From Flammulina velutipes (taxonomy: Eukaryota > Basidiomycota > Agaricomycetes > Agaricales > Physalacriaceae): DNA of 64,000 nucleotides. A program made the translations under genes and the position numbers. The notes under the pieces are model-generated. The model was given only the letters and a program-made list of their open reading frames with translations. It was not told the origin of the DNA and did not search any database. Each line of letters opens with the position of its first letter. Position 1 is the first letter of the stretch. Below, one piece after another: positions 23,622-34,763 of the stretch. The stretch covers positions 2,232,001-2,296,000 of the forward strand of contig CM022368.1 of NCBI GenBank assembly GCA_011800155.1, in the 5' to 3' direction.

Positions 23622-26600
23622 TCAACGCCCAACCACATCATCGTCGACCGTGTTCTTCATCGGACAAGGGTGCGTTGGTCGTCTGCTATTCCGTCCTATA
23701 CAAAGCTTACTCCCACAATCCTGGCAAGCCCGCGGACAATTACGCCTGTTATTATTCCCCGGACATCCCGCCTCGCCACATTTCCAGCACGACCGTTCTG
23801 CTCGCTGACGTGTCGCAAGCTGGCGCGACTTTTTTACTACCGGCTCGCCACCCTGTACCATATCGTTAGACTGGTTGGATATAGGTGTGCTGAGAGCCTT
23901 GCGCTTTCGGCGCTGATTGTCATTGGTGTACGCGGGAGTAGGAGCATATGAAGGCCCGGGTTCTGACATGGGTACTATGGTGCGTAGCGCATCTTGTGCA
24001 TGATGTGTACTGTGCTGACCAGATTCTTGTATGCTCGGTCCCGCCATGTCTGAAATGTGCAACAACGGCGAAGATATACGATCGGATATTGGAGATGGAG
24101 GGATTGAAGTGGAAGGGCATGATGGACTCGATGGCGGTAGCACTATAGGTGATACGAGGGGCGTATTAGATGGCGAGGATGGGAGATCAATGATACGAGA
24201 CGATAGAATTGGTGATATTTGCAGTTGCGGCCGTGGTTGTGGATGAGACTGGCTGGATGAGGATGGTGTCGGTACTGGCATAGAAGAATTCTGTGGGATG
24301 ACTCGATAGCCAGAACTTGGTGTACGATAGTTTGATTTATCAATCTCTGGTACGGCGGGCATATTCATGAGACGAGCAGTGTTCAGGACCAATTGATCCG
24401 TGGGTTTGCGCTTGTCAAATGTTGCCTGTCGGGTATTGCGTGCATTGCCCAAGGTCTTATATGTTGTGAAGTATGCTTTGAGATGTTCAGGTAGCTAGAT
24501 AAGATAGTGTGAGTTGGAGATTTAATTAAATACTATCTGCTTACCTTGTAAAAGATGTCAACACCATTTACAGAGTCATTCCATGTGACCACAGCAGTAT
24601 CCCATTTCCCAAGTGCTGCATCATTGAAGGTTGGATCACTGTATATCTTGTTATTGAACAATTTCCGCTCTGCAGCGGTATGTACCGACAAGACAGCATG
24701 ACGTGTCCCTTGTTTCTCTGCAAGATATGCATATTTGCGGGGAACTAAAGCAGAGTTAAATGGCTGAATACCACACTGTGCGTGAACATCAGACGGGATA
24801 GGAAGGATGCCAAATGTCTCGATGGTTTGTTCAAACATGTTTCCGTTGACCCAACGTCCAATAGGTAGTGAGTCTGGTACGAGTCTCCGTATCTTTTCGG
24901 AGTTGAGAAGCTCTTGCCGTTCATTTATCAACCACAAATCAAAATGACCCACATAATGCTGGCCAGTACGGTTGAAAGTTCCGACCTATATAGATGTTCT
25001 TGTTAGTATTGAATCTCAAAGAAACACTAGTTAATTACCAGCATGTTATGATTGAATGTAAATTCAAGTAGTCGATTATTAATATGACGGGGAGATACAC
25101 GTCCATGGTTTGGAAGATGATGACGCATCTTTCGATGAACACCTCCTTCAGTGAAGTTGGTGCCACGAAAGCATCGGTAAACGGGTAGGCCATTTGATGC
25201 TGTTCGGAGACAATAATATAATGGAAAGTCTGGTGGATCAGATAGATAACCCATTTTCACTAGAACAAGTAGGTTCTTTGCAATTTTCCAGGTTCCAGCA
25301 CTGAATAGTGGCTCATTTGTCTGTGCATCCTGGAGAGATCCGTAGGTACGGAAGAGTTGTACAAGAATATCATAGAGAGCTTCCGCTGGGGGAATAATAA
25401 ACTTGCAATGTCGTTTGATAAACCGAGGATCTGACTGTATTTGTGTATCCCATGTTGTACCTTTTCGGGCGAGATATGCTGAAATGCGACGCTTATCTTC
25501 AGCATCAGGGAGAAAGATAGCATCACGAAGAATCCGAACAAATGTGACACGGAGCCCATGCCGTTTTGGAATCTGAAGCATTTGAAAGAAATGAAAACTA
25601 TCTTTCAGTACACGACTCCGGGGATGTTTCGGCCAAGTAATGTTTGTGATAGCCGTAAGAATGGCTCGACAAGCTCCTACACCTTTATCATCTTGTTTAA
25701 AGGACGAGAGCTCCTTGACAGTTACAAATCCATCACCAAGAGGCTGCTCAAAGTTAAGATCAGGACCAATACTGTCATTGAGAGAGTCAGGTTCCATTGA
25801 TATTGCCTCCTCAATGAGAGCCTCCCGTTCCTGTGAGATATCCATTGTAGATATGTATGAACTCTGAGAAAGTGACAAAGAGTGAGAGTTCACTGTGGAT
25901 AACTCGAGATGATGATAATTTGGAACATATGACTTTAGCCGTGTCTTTAGACAGACCACATCAAAAGGAGTTGGGCCAAAGTTAGCTAGCTTTTTGTCAC
26001 GATGTGTAGAGACCTTTGCAGCAGGAACAAAGACTTTGGTAACTTGTACAATAGTACGAGTAGGAGAGATATTGATACCATCAATAGATATCTCACTTCG
26101 TAAAGAAGGTGACAGAATTCCTCGTGCAATAATAGTTGTGCGATCATTCTGATAGAGAAACACCTCTGTACCAATTGCAGGTGGGCTTGCATTAGTGAAG
26201 CAGAGAGGAATTGGAACACGCATAGACATAAGAGCTTCATATATTTGTAGAGAAATCCAGGCGTCAAGTCCTGCATAGCTGATTTGATCAGCAGTCAGCT
26301 CTAGACGGCTCCAGTCCGGACGGAGCCGCTCATCTTTGTTAAGCTGTTTCTTGAGTACTTGAGCACAAAGATCTGCAAGACCGATCCTAGCATCAGAAAC
26401 AATGCCTCTACTCTTAGCAAGATGCCCAAGATCAATGCCACTCGGAAATGGTATTGGTGAATTGCTCTCCTCCTGCAAATGTCGGAGATCCAAAGAAATA
26501 TTCCGGCCTACTTTGACAACTTGGGGACTTCGTAAAAGAGTCAGAAGCTGACTTGGAAAGTGACCATCTGCTATGTGTTTGCTAAGCTAAATCATAATAT

Positions 26601-29176
26601 TGTTAACCGTACTATTCAAGCTGAGAGAACAATTTACTTACTTGAAAGATCCATACAACATTCCCATGTGAAAGCTGAAGAATAGCTGTTTGAGCTCTTT
26701 CTGATTGACCAGCTCGTCGGGCATCCACATCCACATCCCATTCAGTATCTAAACCAACAACTATTTGATCATCTTCTTTGTGAGATGCAACATTCATAAG
26801 TGATAGAATAGCAGTATCTATCTCAACAATAGTTGATTTCACAAAGACTGTGACTGTTTCAGGAAGTGTAGCCATAGGCAATGCACCATACTTTGTATAT
26901 GGAACAAGCTCATCTCGTAGCGTTGGAAATGATGTCTCCAACATATGTTTATCCTTCATTGTGTCAGAGAAGAATAATTTTGGTTGACTCAACCCAAATA
27001 GGTCAATCATCTTTCGCATCTTTTCAAGCTCTCCCTCAAACTGTGAGTGTGCCGTTGTTGCTACAAGATCGCACATCCGGATCTCACCATACTTGTTGGT
27101 AACAGTCAAAGCAGCACTAAAAATAGGCTCGCCTCCAGGTTTCTGAAGGAATTTTGGTAGCTATGTATATAGAATATTGAGCTCGTAGCACAATGAAAAT
27201 GAAAAGATAAACATACCTTATGACTATGATCAATAGCATATACATCACTATCTAGAAGTGAAGTATGCTGCGTGTACTGTGCTTCATGTTCCTCGATAAA
27301 CTGATTATAGATCGCAGAAAGTGTCTTTGCTGAGGGTAGTAAAGAGCGAAGACCATTCGGATCATCAAATGTAGGAAAGGACTCGTATGTGCCACGAGCT
27401 GAACCAGCTGTATCACGTGCAAGAAGCTCCTGAAGATATTGCACTTCAAGAGTCTCATAGTGAGCACGATGCATCACCTTTAGAGAATCAGCAAACTGCT
27501 TTGATCCCATCCCGTTTGAAAAACATCGCCGCATCATTGCAAAGACAGACTTGGAGATAGCAGTACGATGCGTAAGAATAGCGGGAAATTCGGTAGCAAG
27601 GGATCGAGGAAGACATGCAAGTATACGAGAATCCCAAGACTGGAAAGTAGCCATAGGGTTTACACAAAGATTGCAGCGGTAACGGTAACCAATAATGTAA
27701 AACACATCATCAAGATCAACAACATGACGAGGATACTGAGGATAACCATGCCGCACTAAAAAGCCTGAACATGGATGCCCATCATGAACCTTTGGACAGG
27801 GAATATGCTCTACAAGAGGAAGAGGGTCCCAGTAAAAGAAACGGGGATTGAAGAGCAACGTGGGATAGATGTTTGTACGTCGGAGGATGAAATAAGTGTC
27901 AATACGGGGAAGCCAAAATGATTTAAGTTTCTCGTAGAAACGTATCCGAGTACCACGACCTTTACCATCAGTCATGGACTTGATATACTGCAGCTTCGCC
28001 GTGAAAAGGTCCATGACCCATTTAGGTGGTGCACGCTTGAGACGTATCTCCTCATCATCATTGGGATGAGTGCGCGTAGCAGGAGTATTGTCCTCATCCG
28101 ACGAGTCATCATCAGACTCCTCCTCTGATAACTCGGACGAGCTCCCGTCATCGTTGTGTGTATGCGTATGGACAAAGCGCTGCTGCGGCGGGATAATATA
28201 ACTCTCCTGCCTCGAATCTTGCCAGCCCGAGAAATCAGGGGGCGCGGCAGTGGTTTCATCTCGTGCTACCTGAAAGATAGGTGCCGCCCTTCTCGATTCT
28301 GTGACCGGATACAGATTTCGCTTAGGTTCGTAAAGCTAAAAAGAGGGAAGCCGTGAGTAGAGAGTAGTATACATACAGAGTGGGAGCTCACCCTCTTCTT
28401 CGTTATTTTAGCACTACTTGAGACCTTCTTTGGCCGGCCTGGTGGTCGCTTCTCAGCGGGATCAGGAATAGGGTTCTTGCGCGGCCGCCCTCTTGGTCGT
28501 TTGGGCTCAAGCGGCACCGACTCGTCCAAAGTCTTCCGTGGCCGGCCGCGGCCTCGCTTGGCAGGTTTTTCGGTAGCGAGAGCAGGGGTTTTGGCGTCGG
28601 AGTGCTCACCAGCTACGCCTGCAGAGTGGTCCCGGTCATGATCGGGGGATGGGGTGTGGCGCGGGCGCATAACGATGCCGCCGTCGCTATCGTCTGCATC
28701 CGCATTGTCGTTGTCGACATCAGCATCAGCATCTACTATATTTTAAAGCAGTTCAAGTAATTAAAGGAATACAACGCACCATATTCCGCGCCAGAGTCCA
28801 TGCGCACTTCCAATAAATCTCCTGATTCATATCCTCTATCATCTCCATCCCAGAGGTCTGGCATACCCTCAATGTATTCGTCTCCGGGATCCGTTGACAC
28901 ATCGTGGTCAAGCGCGTATATGTCGTCCGTATCGATATCTCCGTTATTGGCAGTGGCATCGCCGCCATCTGCACCATCTGTATCAGGTCTGTACAGCGCA
29001 TCAGTAAAGAGTGAGAGTAAAAGTAGAATAACAAACGTTGTATAGTCGTTGTAGTCGCCAACGGCCTCGCCATACGGCGAGGTCGTTGGACCAGTGACCT
29101 CGCCATAGGGCGAGGCCACTGGCGAATCATACATGGGATAGATTGGCTCCATTGGAGGAGATAGACTGGTGTCCAT
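23622..29176 (-). CDS. multidomain element protein: AT-hooks, Cys cluster, DDE-like region, DEDDy exonuclease, Cys-rich tail
   Basis: Eight exons (29176-29037, 28988-28780, 28735-28392, 28335-27217, 27160-26642, 26586-25039, 24985-24545, 24494-23622) give 1,730 residues, all phases closing; an ATG at 29248 would add 24. In order: acidic N-terminus with two SPYGE repeats; three AT-hooks near 176, 195 and 212 (KRGRGRPRK, KRPRGRPRK, KRPPGRPKK); Asp/Glu stretch; Cys 411/420/452/455 likely a zinc site; an RNase H-like region with YAIDHSHK (Asp600) and LFFSDTMKDK (Asp670) resembling DDE transposases; a full DEDDy 3'-5' exonuclease with Exo I GLDTEWD (Asp742/Glu744), Exo II ISLDLRHL (Asp810), Exo III YAGLD (Tyr881/Asp885), closest to WRN-type; a 550-residue unassigned region; a Ser/Pro linker; and eight Cys at 1676-1717. 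I recall similar basidiomycete proteins annotated with DUF6729. Mobility role is inferred. Confidence 0.8.
29065..29115. repeat. paired 18-bp hairpin repeats inside the element gene
   Basis: CCTCGCCATACGGCGAGG at 29065-29082 and CCTCGCCATAGGGCGAGG at 29098-29115, each an inverted repeat with 7-bp arms. They lie in the first exon of the element gene, where they encode two SPYGE repeats, so the hairpins could be a by-product of a coding duplication. Confidence 0.75.
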
Positions 29177-29320
29177 GGTCGGTGGTCGTTGCTGAGAGAC
29201 GTCAGACGCGTGCACGCGTCGAAGACGCGAAATAGGCGTGTTCAACAATCAAGCAATCAAGATGGACGGAAGGATGGAAGGATCGGTGCCGCGCGATCCG
29301 TATGATCGGACATCTCCGTG

Positions 29321-29358
29321 AGTTCAAAGTCCGCTTGATAGCAGCTAGCTGCTATCAA
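29321..29358 (-). repeat. right candidate terminal inverted repeat with a 24-bp perfect palindrome
   Basis: The outer part, 29335-29358, is a perfect palindrome with half-site TTGATAGCAGCT. The inner part reads (minus strand) AAGCGGACTTTGAA, matching the left repeat block at 11 of the 13 aligned positions. The palindrome could bind a dimeric protein or extrude as a hairpin. Confidence 0.6.
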
Positions 29359-29368
29359 AAGCACAGGC

Positions 29369-31331
29369 ATGGCCCTTGACCCAGAAATTCGCAATGTCAA
29401 TAGTAAACCCGGGCCGAAAGTTCCGCTCTTCCTCGTCCTTGACTTCGATGATGTATCCTGGCAAGCACTTACACAATTTAAATGGGGGGAAACGTATCCT
29501 GACGCCTTCTCAGCTACCGCTCATGCCGTTCGAACTTGTGAGAAACTCGTAAAGCTTTTACCAGCCGCAGAGCAAGGCAAGGTTTGCAACAGTCTCAACA
29601 AACCAAACATCGGATACTCATCTATCCTGTTAGCCTCAAATTCTTCTGCTTGCAGGAGAAGTCACACCGTTCAGAAATGACACGGATCGTGAAATGACCT
29701 TCCGCCAGGAATCCAATTTCTACTATCTCTCTGGCTGTACTGTCCCGGCATCGTATCTCCTCGTTGCGTATCAGACTGGCACCTCTCTTGAGAAAACGCC
29801 TTCCGTCCAACTCTTCATACCAAAGGCCGAACTCGCGGACATGATGTGGTCCATTCCACCCCCATCCATCGACGAAGCCTCTACCTCTCACAATGTCTCC
29901 CATGTTCATTATATTGCTGCCCTCGAAGACGAGATCGCCACACTAGTCAAGGCCTTCCCAGACGCCCTGTTCCACACCCTCCCTAGGAACTCTCCACTCT
30001 TCCCAAACCTTTCCGACGATTACTCTCAGATCGTCCTCTCAGCAGAAGGAGGCGCTGTCACCGATGCCTACCTTTTGTCAGCCCTCCATCTCGCCAGGCT
30101 GATCAAAGACGAGGAGGAAATCGCTCTTATCCGCCAGGCGAACCAAATCAGCTCTCGGGCGCACGAAACGGTGATGAGGGTGTTAGGAAAGGCCGTAAAG
30201 GGTGGAATCGTACCTCCAGCACCCGGTTCAACCAGACCACTCCTTCCAGGAGAATGGCTGATCGAGCAAGAGGCCGAAGCTGAAGCCATCTTTGTCGCGT
30301 CCTGTCGACGAGAAGGGTGAGTAGTATATAGATGATAATACTCGTTCAAGATACTCACCTTCCCCATCTAGCTCTGTTCATCAGGCATACCTTCCTATAG
30401 TAGCTGCTGCCTCGCGTGCCTCGACCTTGCACTACTGCTGTAATGATCGCGAGTTTGCATGGGGACCTGTAAAGCCAACCGACCATCACAACCACGACCA
30501 CTTCGCCCAGTCAAGCCAGAAGGAGTTCGATCCTCAGGTGTTGCTCATCGATGCGGGGTGCGAATGGAACTGTTATGCCTCCGACATCACGCGGACGATG
30601 CCAGTCGGAAATGGAGGCAAATTCAACCCCGAAGCAAGAGATATATACAATCTTGTTCTGGAGATGCAGAAGGTACCAACGGCTCTGATAGCTAGAACAC
30701 TGCCTGATCCCGGTTTTCTTCTTAGGCCGCAATGGAGATAACCAAACCCGGAACCCACTGGGACACAATCCACCTTCTCTGCCACAAAGTCCTCATAAAT
30801 GGCTTCCAGAAGTTGGGAATCTTCAAGTCGCCGAATTCGCCCAACTCGGGCTCATGGAATTCTGCTGAGGCTATCTTGGCGTCGGGGATTAGCAGCTCCT
30901 TTTTCCCTCATGGACTTGGTCACAGTTTGGGCATGGACGTACACGATGTTCCCAGCGCCAGCAAGCCAAAAGTGAATACTACGATCAGCGAAACCTCGAA
31001 GGTTGGCCATCCAAGTTTCTATGAGTATCTGCGATTGAGACTTCCGCTGGAAACAGGCATGGTTGTGGTACGCATAAGCTTTCTCTTATACTTTGCGCCT
31101 CACTTAGCCTTACTCCAGACTATTGAACCCGGCATTTACTTTTCCCCGCATCTCTTAGCGCCCATTCGCAACTCGAAGCAAATCAATCACGATGTCCTCG
31201 GTCGGTACGAGTCAGTGGGCGGTGTTCGTATAGAAGACGTGGTCCTGATAACGAAGGAGGGCTTCGAGAATCTTACAACTGTGAAGAGCGAGACCGACTG
31301 GATTGAGGGTGTATGCTCCGGAGAATTGTAA
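29369..31331 (+). CDS. M24B metallopeptidase (Xaa-Pro dipeptidase / aminopeptidase P-like)
   Basis: Five exons (29369-29581, 29634-30316, 30372-30672, 30726-31067, 31119-31331) give 583 residues. N-terminal AMP_N-like domain with TPFRNDTDREMTFRQESNFY and YYLSGC, then the pita-bread catalytic domain with metal ligands in LLIDAGCEWNCYASDITRT (two Asp), FFPHGLGHSLGMDVHD (His), TIEPGIYF (Glu) and VRIEDVV (Glu). It should cleave Xaa-Pro bonds in the cytosol or mitochondria, recycling proline. The first 70 residues include an atypical hydrophobic stretch (VPLFLVLDFDDVSWQAL) where a small intron may have been missed. The ATG is 10 bp from the mobile element's end, so its 5' leader and core promoter must lie inside the element unless transcription starts further in. 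Confidence 0.9.
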
Positions 31332-31438
31332 TGAATCACAACTTGTATTATACATTGGATGCGCGTGCTCGTTACATAGTAGTGCCTGTTACAAAGTTAT
31401 CCAAGATGTTCATAGTATAATTGATGTAGGTAATAGCT

Positions 31439-34136
31439 TTAAGATGATGTTGAGGCGGACGCGCGCTCTAAGCTGCTTTCTGCGGCTCGCACTGCGGCGT
31501 GAAGATCCAAATGGAAAAATGGTGTGTCTGTAGATAGCACAGGCTCGGAGGATGACGAGTTTGAGAATTTTGAAGACACCCTCTTCAAATCTCCGGCTTC
31601 TAGATCAGATGCGTCTGCACGCAGCTCATCCATTCTATCCCGAATCCCATCTCGGTAGGGGACGACTGCTGCGACTTCAACCGATGGTAAGGGGCGCGCA
31701 CTGTGGCGAAGGCCGAAGCCTCCAGCAACAAGCGCACGACGTATCCACGGGGAAAGAAGTGTAGCAAAGTGGAACTGTTGTAGTGATCAGCATGCGTTAT
31801 GGGTTGGAATTGGAAGGACACTTACTTCGACGGGACGATCAGTCCATCTTTCTATTTCGTTACGGGCATCTATTAGAGCCTGCGTGGCGGTTGTATCAAT
31901 TTGAGAACTGAATTGGATCAGTTGATAGGTCAGAGAGAAAGAGGATGAAGAAGACAAGACATACATGGTTGAGAAATCAAGAACAATAGCATGTAACAAG
32001 GGTAGGGCAAGGTTGGTCGCCTGAGGATCGATTGCACCTCGAGGTGGACCAGGATCATTCCATGCTCGGTCGCTGAGCTTGATGGTACTTGCGTCCTGTC
32101 CACGTCGTGTGTGCTCCTTCACATAGTCCACCAACGCTGAGTTGACCATTGAACAATTCGGGTAGAGGAAACTCTCTTCGAATCTGTACACGATGACACC
32201 TGGTGGAGGTGGAAGGACCTCGACATGCTGGTTGGTAACACCGTTGTTCGTCAGAGGTACGAAGACCTCTCGGGTCTCCTTGTTGTCGTCGAGGTGGACT
32301 TGAACTTTGCCGAGGAAGGCACCTCTGGGGTGGGCGAGACGAACTAACAGAAGCGCCAGTGATGCGCAAATGGAGACGTAGATGCCGTTCTCTATGCTGG
32401 AGAACACGGTGACAAGAACGGCAGCGGCCCAGATGACGAACTCGAGAGGAGATACTCTCCAGTACGAGTAAACCTGTTGAATTGTTAACCATGGTCCTGA
32501 TGAAGAGCGTTCTCTGACTAACCTGATCCGGAGAAGCGACGAGATCGGCGACAGCATGAATAATCACAGCAGATAGTCCTGCGGAAGGGATCCAGTAAAA
32601 GGCAGGTGTAAGTCCGTAGAGGGCGACGATGACAACGACTGAGGTGAGGATACCAGCTGCTGGTGTGCGAACGCCAGACTTGGACTTGAGGGCAGACCTG
32701 GAGAAAGATCCAGTGGCAGGGTACGCTCCGAAGCAAGAACCAATGGTGTTGGTCACGCCAATAGCGATGAGCTCCTGGTTGGGGTTGATCTTATAGCCGT
32801 TCAGTCTACCGAAAGCTGAAGAAAGGTTTAGCGGGCTGTGCGATGGGGAGTTGAAAGTATGAACTTACACTTGGAAATGGCGATGTGCTCCAGTAACAGG
32901 ATGATGGTAGCGACGGGAAGCTGGCCAGCCAGAGCGGAGAGCAGCTCTGGGTCGATGTCCGGTTGCTTGACGTGACGGAATCCACTGGGAACATCCTGTA
33001 AGATCTTGATTGGGTATTTTCCAGCTGCGTTCTTGCGGTGGCGCGTATAGAGCCATGCAGCGATGGTGAGGACAAGGATAACGAAAGCGTTGCGGAGGAC
33101 AGAGATGAAGAAGAAAATGCGGGCTCTGCGCGGGTAGCGTGCGGAGAACTTGTCGCATGCAATGCGAATGGCGTAGAGGGATACTAGGCCAGTCAATCCC
33201 CATGCTGCATCGAGCTTCGTTCGGGGTAGTCCTTTTAGCGTGTTAATTATGACCTTGTACGATGCACCACGGGTACTGAACAAGAATGTCAGGACAAGAA
33301 GATGGACATAGACTATGTAACTTACTCGAAGCCTGAGATGCCCAAGAGACCTGGGACTTGGCCGGAGACGATGCTGATGGCAGAGCCAGTCATGAAGCCA
33401 CTGACGGCGGGGGCAGGAATGAACTCGACGAGCCATCCGAGACGAAGGAGACCGATGCCGAGGACGATGAATCCACAGATGAGCGCTAATGTGGTGGCGA
33501 TCTGAGGACCGTCGAATTGACCTGGATGACTCTCCTCGACGTGCTTGATGACCTGAGCTACGGTTAAGGACATGACCGCGACGGGTCCGATTGAGACATC
33601 TTTTGAGGTGGCAAAGAACTGTGAAAGAACGTGAGTACTTGTAGAAAGGAGCGTAAAAAGCAAAACGCACGCAGTAGATGAGCACACCGACGAAGGACGA
33701 GTAGAGACCGTATTCAGCGGGGAGTGTGGCGATCTGGTATATTTGATAAGCGACGGCAGGGATTGGCGCGCAGATCACATACCAAAGCGTAAGACATTCC
33801 CTGCGGTACCACAACCATGCCGACCGTGAGACCAGCAATGATATCGCCAGTGAGCCATCCCAGGTCTGAAGAGGAGATGAGAGACGAAAACACCGCAGTA
33901 TGGGTGCTGCTTACTGTAGCGAGTTATCCATCCAAGGATTGGGAACAGACTAACAACATAGTTTCTAATCTAAGAACCGGTCAGCTCTATTACCATCCCG
34001 AGAAGATCAGGAAGGGACGGACATGGTGTACAGGATTTTTCGTGTGCTGCAAAAGGTACTCCTTGGTCGTGATAACGGGTACGACCTCTTCTGGATAGCC
34101 AATGACCTGCTTTCCAAACCTTTTCAAGTTGGACAT
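31439..34136 (-). CDS. SulP sulfate permease with STAS domain
   Basis: Ten exons (34136-33994, 33949-33915, 33865-33783, 33733-33671, 33618-33326, 33275-32869, 32815-32523, 32473-31965, 31907-31826, 31774-31439) give 747 residues. SulP landmarks: GWLTGDIIAGLTVGMVVVPQ, MSYALIATLPAEYGLYSSF, GPVAVMSLTVAQVI and TNTIGSCFGAYPATGSFSRS, with about 12 hydrophobic spans. The C-terminal STAS domain begins near PGVIVYRFEESFLYPNCS and includes VLDFSTISQIDTTATQALID. It should import sulfate with protons at the plasma membrane, the first step of sulfur assimilation. The Ser/Glu-rich tail (SSKFSNSSSSE) could be a phosphorylation site for control by sulfur status. It converges with the prolidase gene (107 bp gap). 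Confidence 0.92.
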
Positions 34137-34763
34137 GTCGACGAACAGGAGCAGATTCAGAGACGACAAGTACAAAAGCAGAAGGACAAGCGAAATATAT
34201 AAATAAAACTCATTGCGTGTGCGAAATGTGCGTGATGAGCAAACTTGGTGCGATCGCAGCTAGCGATGGCGCAATACCTTATATTCTTTCCGCAATCAGC
34301 TACATTACGCCACCTTCGTCCAATCAACGTAACGTAGTGCCTGTTCATGCTTTTTTCGACAGCTCCCGCAGGTGGCTGAAGAATATCCGCAACCTCGCCC
34401 TCAGGCTGGTTCAGGACTCAGGCCAGCTCACGTCTCGTCCGTACGCGTTAAGCAAATAAGAGTAAAATCAGATATCACTACAGTACTACTAGCGTACCCA
34501 TTCTAAATTCCGGCTGCAGATATACAGCCCGTCCTTTGTTGTACAAGTATGAATATAAAGAAAATAAGCCAGTCGTCCCCTGTCCTTTTTGGAAAGCATC
34601 GGACATATACAGTTGCAGATATGGGTATGGTGTAATGAAAGCGGAACAACCAAAGATAGACCGACCACACAGCGTATGAGAAAACTTGGACAAGGAGCGT
34701 CTTGGATAGCAGCATGATGGATCAGGAAAGGAGAGGCGTCATCAGGTGGGTCGTATCTGGCAT
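34137..34763. other. intergenic interval (promoter of the sulfate permease, 3' region of the Pumilio gene)
   Basis: About 630 bp. An AT-rich TATTTATA-like run (around 34194-34206) sits about 60-70 bp upstream of the permease ATG. No other supported element. Confidence 0.45.

Larger units (their letters stand above)
23511..29358 (-). mobile_element. 5.85 kb DNA element with a single exonuclease-DDE-like gene
   Basis: Boundaries are proposed from imperfect inverted repeats at 23511-23550 and 29321-29358, which share AGCTGCTATC and an AGCGGA(G/C)TTT(C/G)AA block in inverted orientation. The single gene fills the interior, its stop 72 bp from the left repeat and its start 145 bp (73 bp for an upstream ATG) from the right one. 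By eye the interior uses more A/T-ending codons than flanking genes. No target-site duplication is evident; the immediate flanks differ (left AAATCAT, right AAGCACA). The right terminus is 10 bp before the start codon of the prolidase gene. The reading frame is uninterrupted, so the element may be recent or still active. It does not look like an LTR, LINE, hAT, Tc1/mariner or Helitron element from the motifs visible. Confidence 0.68.

Noticed and set aside
23511..29358. Interpretation of the mobile element as a KDZ, hAT or Helitron element
   Set aside because: No KDZ, BED-finger/hAT or RepHel motifs; the enzymatic signature is a DEDDy exonuclease with a DDE-like region instead.
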